6,808 bases of DNA from Verrucomicrobiota bacterium (GTDB taxonomy: Bacteria > Verrucomicrobiota > Verrucomicrobiia > Chthoniobacterales > UBA10450), in NCBI GenBank assembly GCA_003219335.1, contig QHOF01000050.1, positions 501 to 7,308 on the forward strand, written 5' to 3'. Below, one piece after another: positions 5,533-6,808 of the stretch (its first letter is position 1; the number at the start of each line of letters is the position of its first letter). The notes beneath the pieces were generated by a model. That model had not been told where the DNA came from, searched no databases, and saw only the letters and a program-made list of their open reading frames with translations. The translations under genes and the position numbers were made by a program.

Positions 5533-6808
5533 ATGAGTTGGTGGAAAAAGCTGCTCTGGGTTTTCATCTCTGCGTTGGGGGTGTGGGCGATGGCAGTTCT
5601 GGCGCTCTCCCACGGCGAACAAATCAGCGCGCTGTGGATTGTTCTGGCTGGGTTTTGCGCATTGTCGATTAGCTATCGTTTCTACAGCAAATGGCTGGCG
5701 GCAAAGGTGCTCGTGCTCAACGAGGCGCGCGCCACGCCGGCCGTCCTGCAAAATGACAGCAAGGACTACGTGCCGACAAATCGATGGATGGTTTTCGGGC
5801 ATCATTTTGCGGCGATCGCTGGTCCGGGACCGCTAGTCGGTCCGGTGCTGGCAGCGCAGTTTGGGTTCCTCCCGGGCACACTCTGGATTCTGATCGGTGC
5901 GACGCTCGGCGGAGGAGTGCACGATATGGTTGTTCTGTTTGCCTCGATCCGGCGCGGCGGGAAAACGCTCGGCCAGATGGTGAAGGACGAAATCGGGCGT
6001 GGCGTGGGCTTGCTCGCTCTCATCAGCGTGCTGGCCATTATGATTATCTTGCTTGCTGTTCTCGCGCTGGTGGTGGTCCAGGCCCTGGCGCAAAGTCCGT
6101 GGGGTGTTTTCACCATCGCGGTTACAATCCCGCTGGCGTTGATCATGGGAATCGGCTTGCGTACAGGGAAAGTGAGCGTTGCCGCGATTACGATTTTCGG
6201 GTTGCTGGGTCTGGCGTTCGGCGTGTGGGGCGGGCAATTCCTGGCGCACTTTCCCGCGATTGAAGCCTGGTTCCGTCACGACCAGAAATGGCTGGCTTGG
6301 GCGATCATGCTCTACGGCTTGGCTGCGTCGGTTCTGCCGGTGTGGATGTTGCTCACGCCGCGCGATTACCTCAGCACGTTTTTGAAGCTTGGCACAGTCG
6401 CCATGCTCGCGGCTGCCGTGATGTTGATCAACCCGACATTGCAGATGCCCGCGATTACAAAATTCATCGACGGCAGCGGCCTTGTCTTTGCAGGTCCAGT
6501 GTTTCCCTTTGTTTGCATCACTATCGCATGCGGCGCGGTCTCAGGGTTTCATTCCCTTATCGCTTCAGGCACGACGCCAAAAATGATAAGACGCGAGTCG
6601 CGGATCCGGAATATTGGCTACGGCGCGATGGTGACCGAAATGATGGTCGCTTTGATGGCGATGATCGCTGCGTGCGTGCTGCAACCGGGCCAATATTTTG
6701 CGATTAACTCGAAAGGCACACCCACCGAAGTCGTGGCAAAAGTTTCCAACGCTGGCTTCCCCGTGACGGAAAAAGAAATGCAGACGCTCGCCACGAACCT
6801 CGGCGAAT
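5533..6808 (+). CDS. cstA: CstA-family carbon starvation / peptide-pyruvate permease (3' partial)
   Basis: Inner-membrane permease of the CstA family, whose studied members (E. coli CstA and BtsT) take up peptides and/or pyruvate when carbon is short. The 425 codons present run off the right edge; complete family members are roughly 480-720 residues. A first membrane helix is at about 9-26. The family signature FGHHFAAIAGPGPLVGPV (88-105) is followed by FGFLPGTLWILIGATLGG and GVHDMVVLFASIRRGGKTLG (128-147). Several hydrophobic helices follow (about 158-185, 189-205, 212-230, 253-270, 282-297), then GFHSLIASGTTPKMI (338-352) and NIGYGAMVTEMMVALMAM, also strongly conserved. The residue before the conserved Asp131 is His; I recall Gln there in E. 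coli CstA, so this may be a separate subfamily. ATG 5533 is chosen because it precedes the first membrane helix directly. No Shine-Dalgarno sequence is clear. The frame is intact up to the edge. Confidence 0.95.
   Translation, partial: MSWWKKLLWVFISALGVWAMAVLALSHGEQISALWIVLAGFCALSISYRFYSKWLAAKVLVLNEARATPAVLQNDSKDYVPTNRWMVFGHHFAAIAGPGPLVGPVLAAQFGFLPGTLWILIGATLGGGVHDMVVLFASIRRGGKTLGQMVKDEIGRGVGLLALISVLAIMIILLAVLALVVVQALAQSPWGVFTIAVTIPLALIMGIGLRTGKVSVAAITIFGLLGLAFGVWGGQFLAHFPAIEAWFRHDQKWLAWAIMLYGLAASVLPVWMLLTPRDYLSTFLKLGTVAMLAAAVMLINPTLQMPAITKFIDGSGLVFAGPVFPFVCITIACGAVSGFHSLIASGTTPKMIRRESRIRNIGYGAMVTEMMVALMAMIAACVLQPGQYFAINSKGTPTEVVAKVSNAGFPVTEKEMQTLATNLGE

Noticed and set aside
4889..5536. A 215-codon open frame on the plus strand opposite the methyltransferase
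   Set aside because: The minus strand encodes clear SAM-binding motifs (ILDLGCGAGYF and others); the plus-strand translation has no recognisable domain and is explained as an antisense shadow.
5833..6279. A 148-codon open frame on the minus strand opposite the CstA-family gene
   Set aside because: Its Gln/Asn/Arg-rich translation has no family features, while the plus strand has CstA signatures and membrane helices throughout.
1..6808. A defence, mobile or secretion system
   Set aside because: Every sizeable reading frame is accounted for by housekeeping, transport or single-domain proteins; no transposase, integrase, nuclease, CRISPR repeats or toxin-antitoxin pair is visible.

Overview
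The window looks like ordinary chromosomal DNA from a free-living bacterium of moderately high GC. My best guess is the Verrucomicrobiota, in the Chthoniobacter/Udaeobacter direction. The guess rests on the single-chain (alpha2) glycyl-tRNA synthetase, the style of the valyl-tRNA synthetase, the DUF6941-like protein, and above all the short palindromic repeats (units beginning GTAGCGCA and TTGTAG) of a kind I associate with that phylum. No phylogenetic marker proves it, so the assignment is an inference.

Layout: (1) positions 1-194 hold the last 63 codons of glycyl-tRNA synthetase. A small DUF6941-like protein (203-616) follows on the same strand after 8 bases, and then an MmcQ/YjbR-like protein (start about 700, stop 1047). 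(2) Positions 1041-1110 are a double-hairpin palindromic element. It separates the convergent mmcQ-like gene and murI, and its two ends supply the stop codons of both genes. (3) murI (glutamate racemase, 1104-1922, minus strand) diverges from valS (valyl-tRNA synthetase, 2020-4764, plus strand). The 97-base gap between them contains a second, different palindromic repeat (1951-2008). (4) A related repeat lies inside valS (about 3280-3408), in frame, and adds roughly 43 residues to the synthetase between its IPAWY strand and the DTLDTWFSS block. (5) A class I SAM-dependent methyltransferase (4715-5488, minus strand) runs tail-to-tail into valS, with a 50-base antisense overlap. (6) A CstA-family transporter begins at 5533, divergent from the methyltransferase, and runs off the right edge after 425 codons.

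The genes are mostly housekeeping: two aminoacyl-tRNA synthetases (translation), glutamate racemase (D-glutamate for peptidoglycan) and a peptide/pyruvate-type uptake permease. They do not form one pathway. I see no phage, insertion sequence, CRISPR array, toxin-antitoxin or defence system, and no tRNA or rRNA gene.

The most interesting signal is the repeat family. One copy sits in the divergent murI-valS gap directly before the valS start. A rearranged, apparently nested copy has been absorbed as coding sequence in the same essential gene, read in the same frame. This resembles the Rickettsia palindromic elements, which are also carried in frame inside proteins. None of the five complete start sites has a convincing Shine-Dalgarno sequence.
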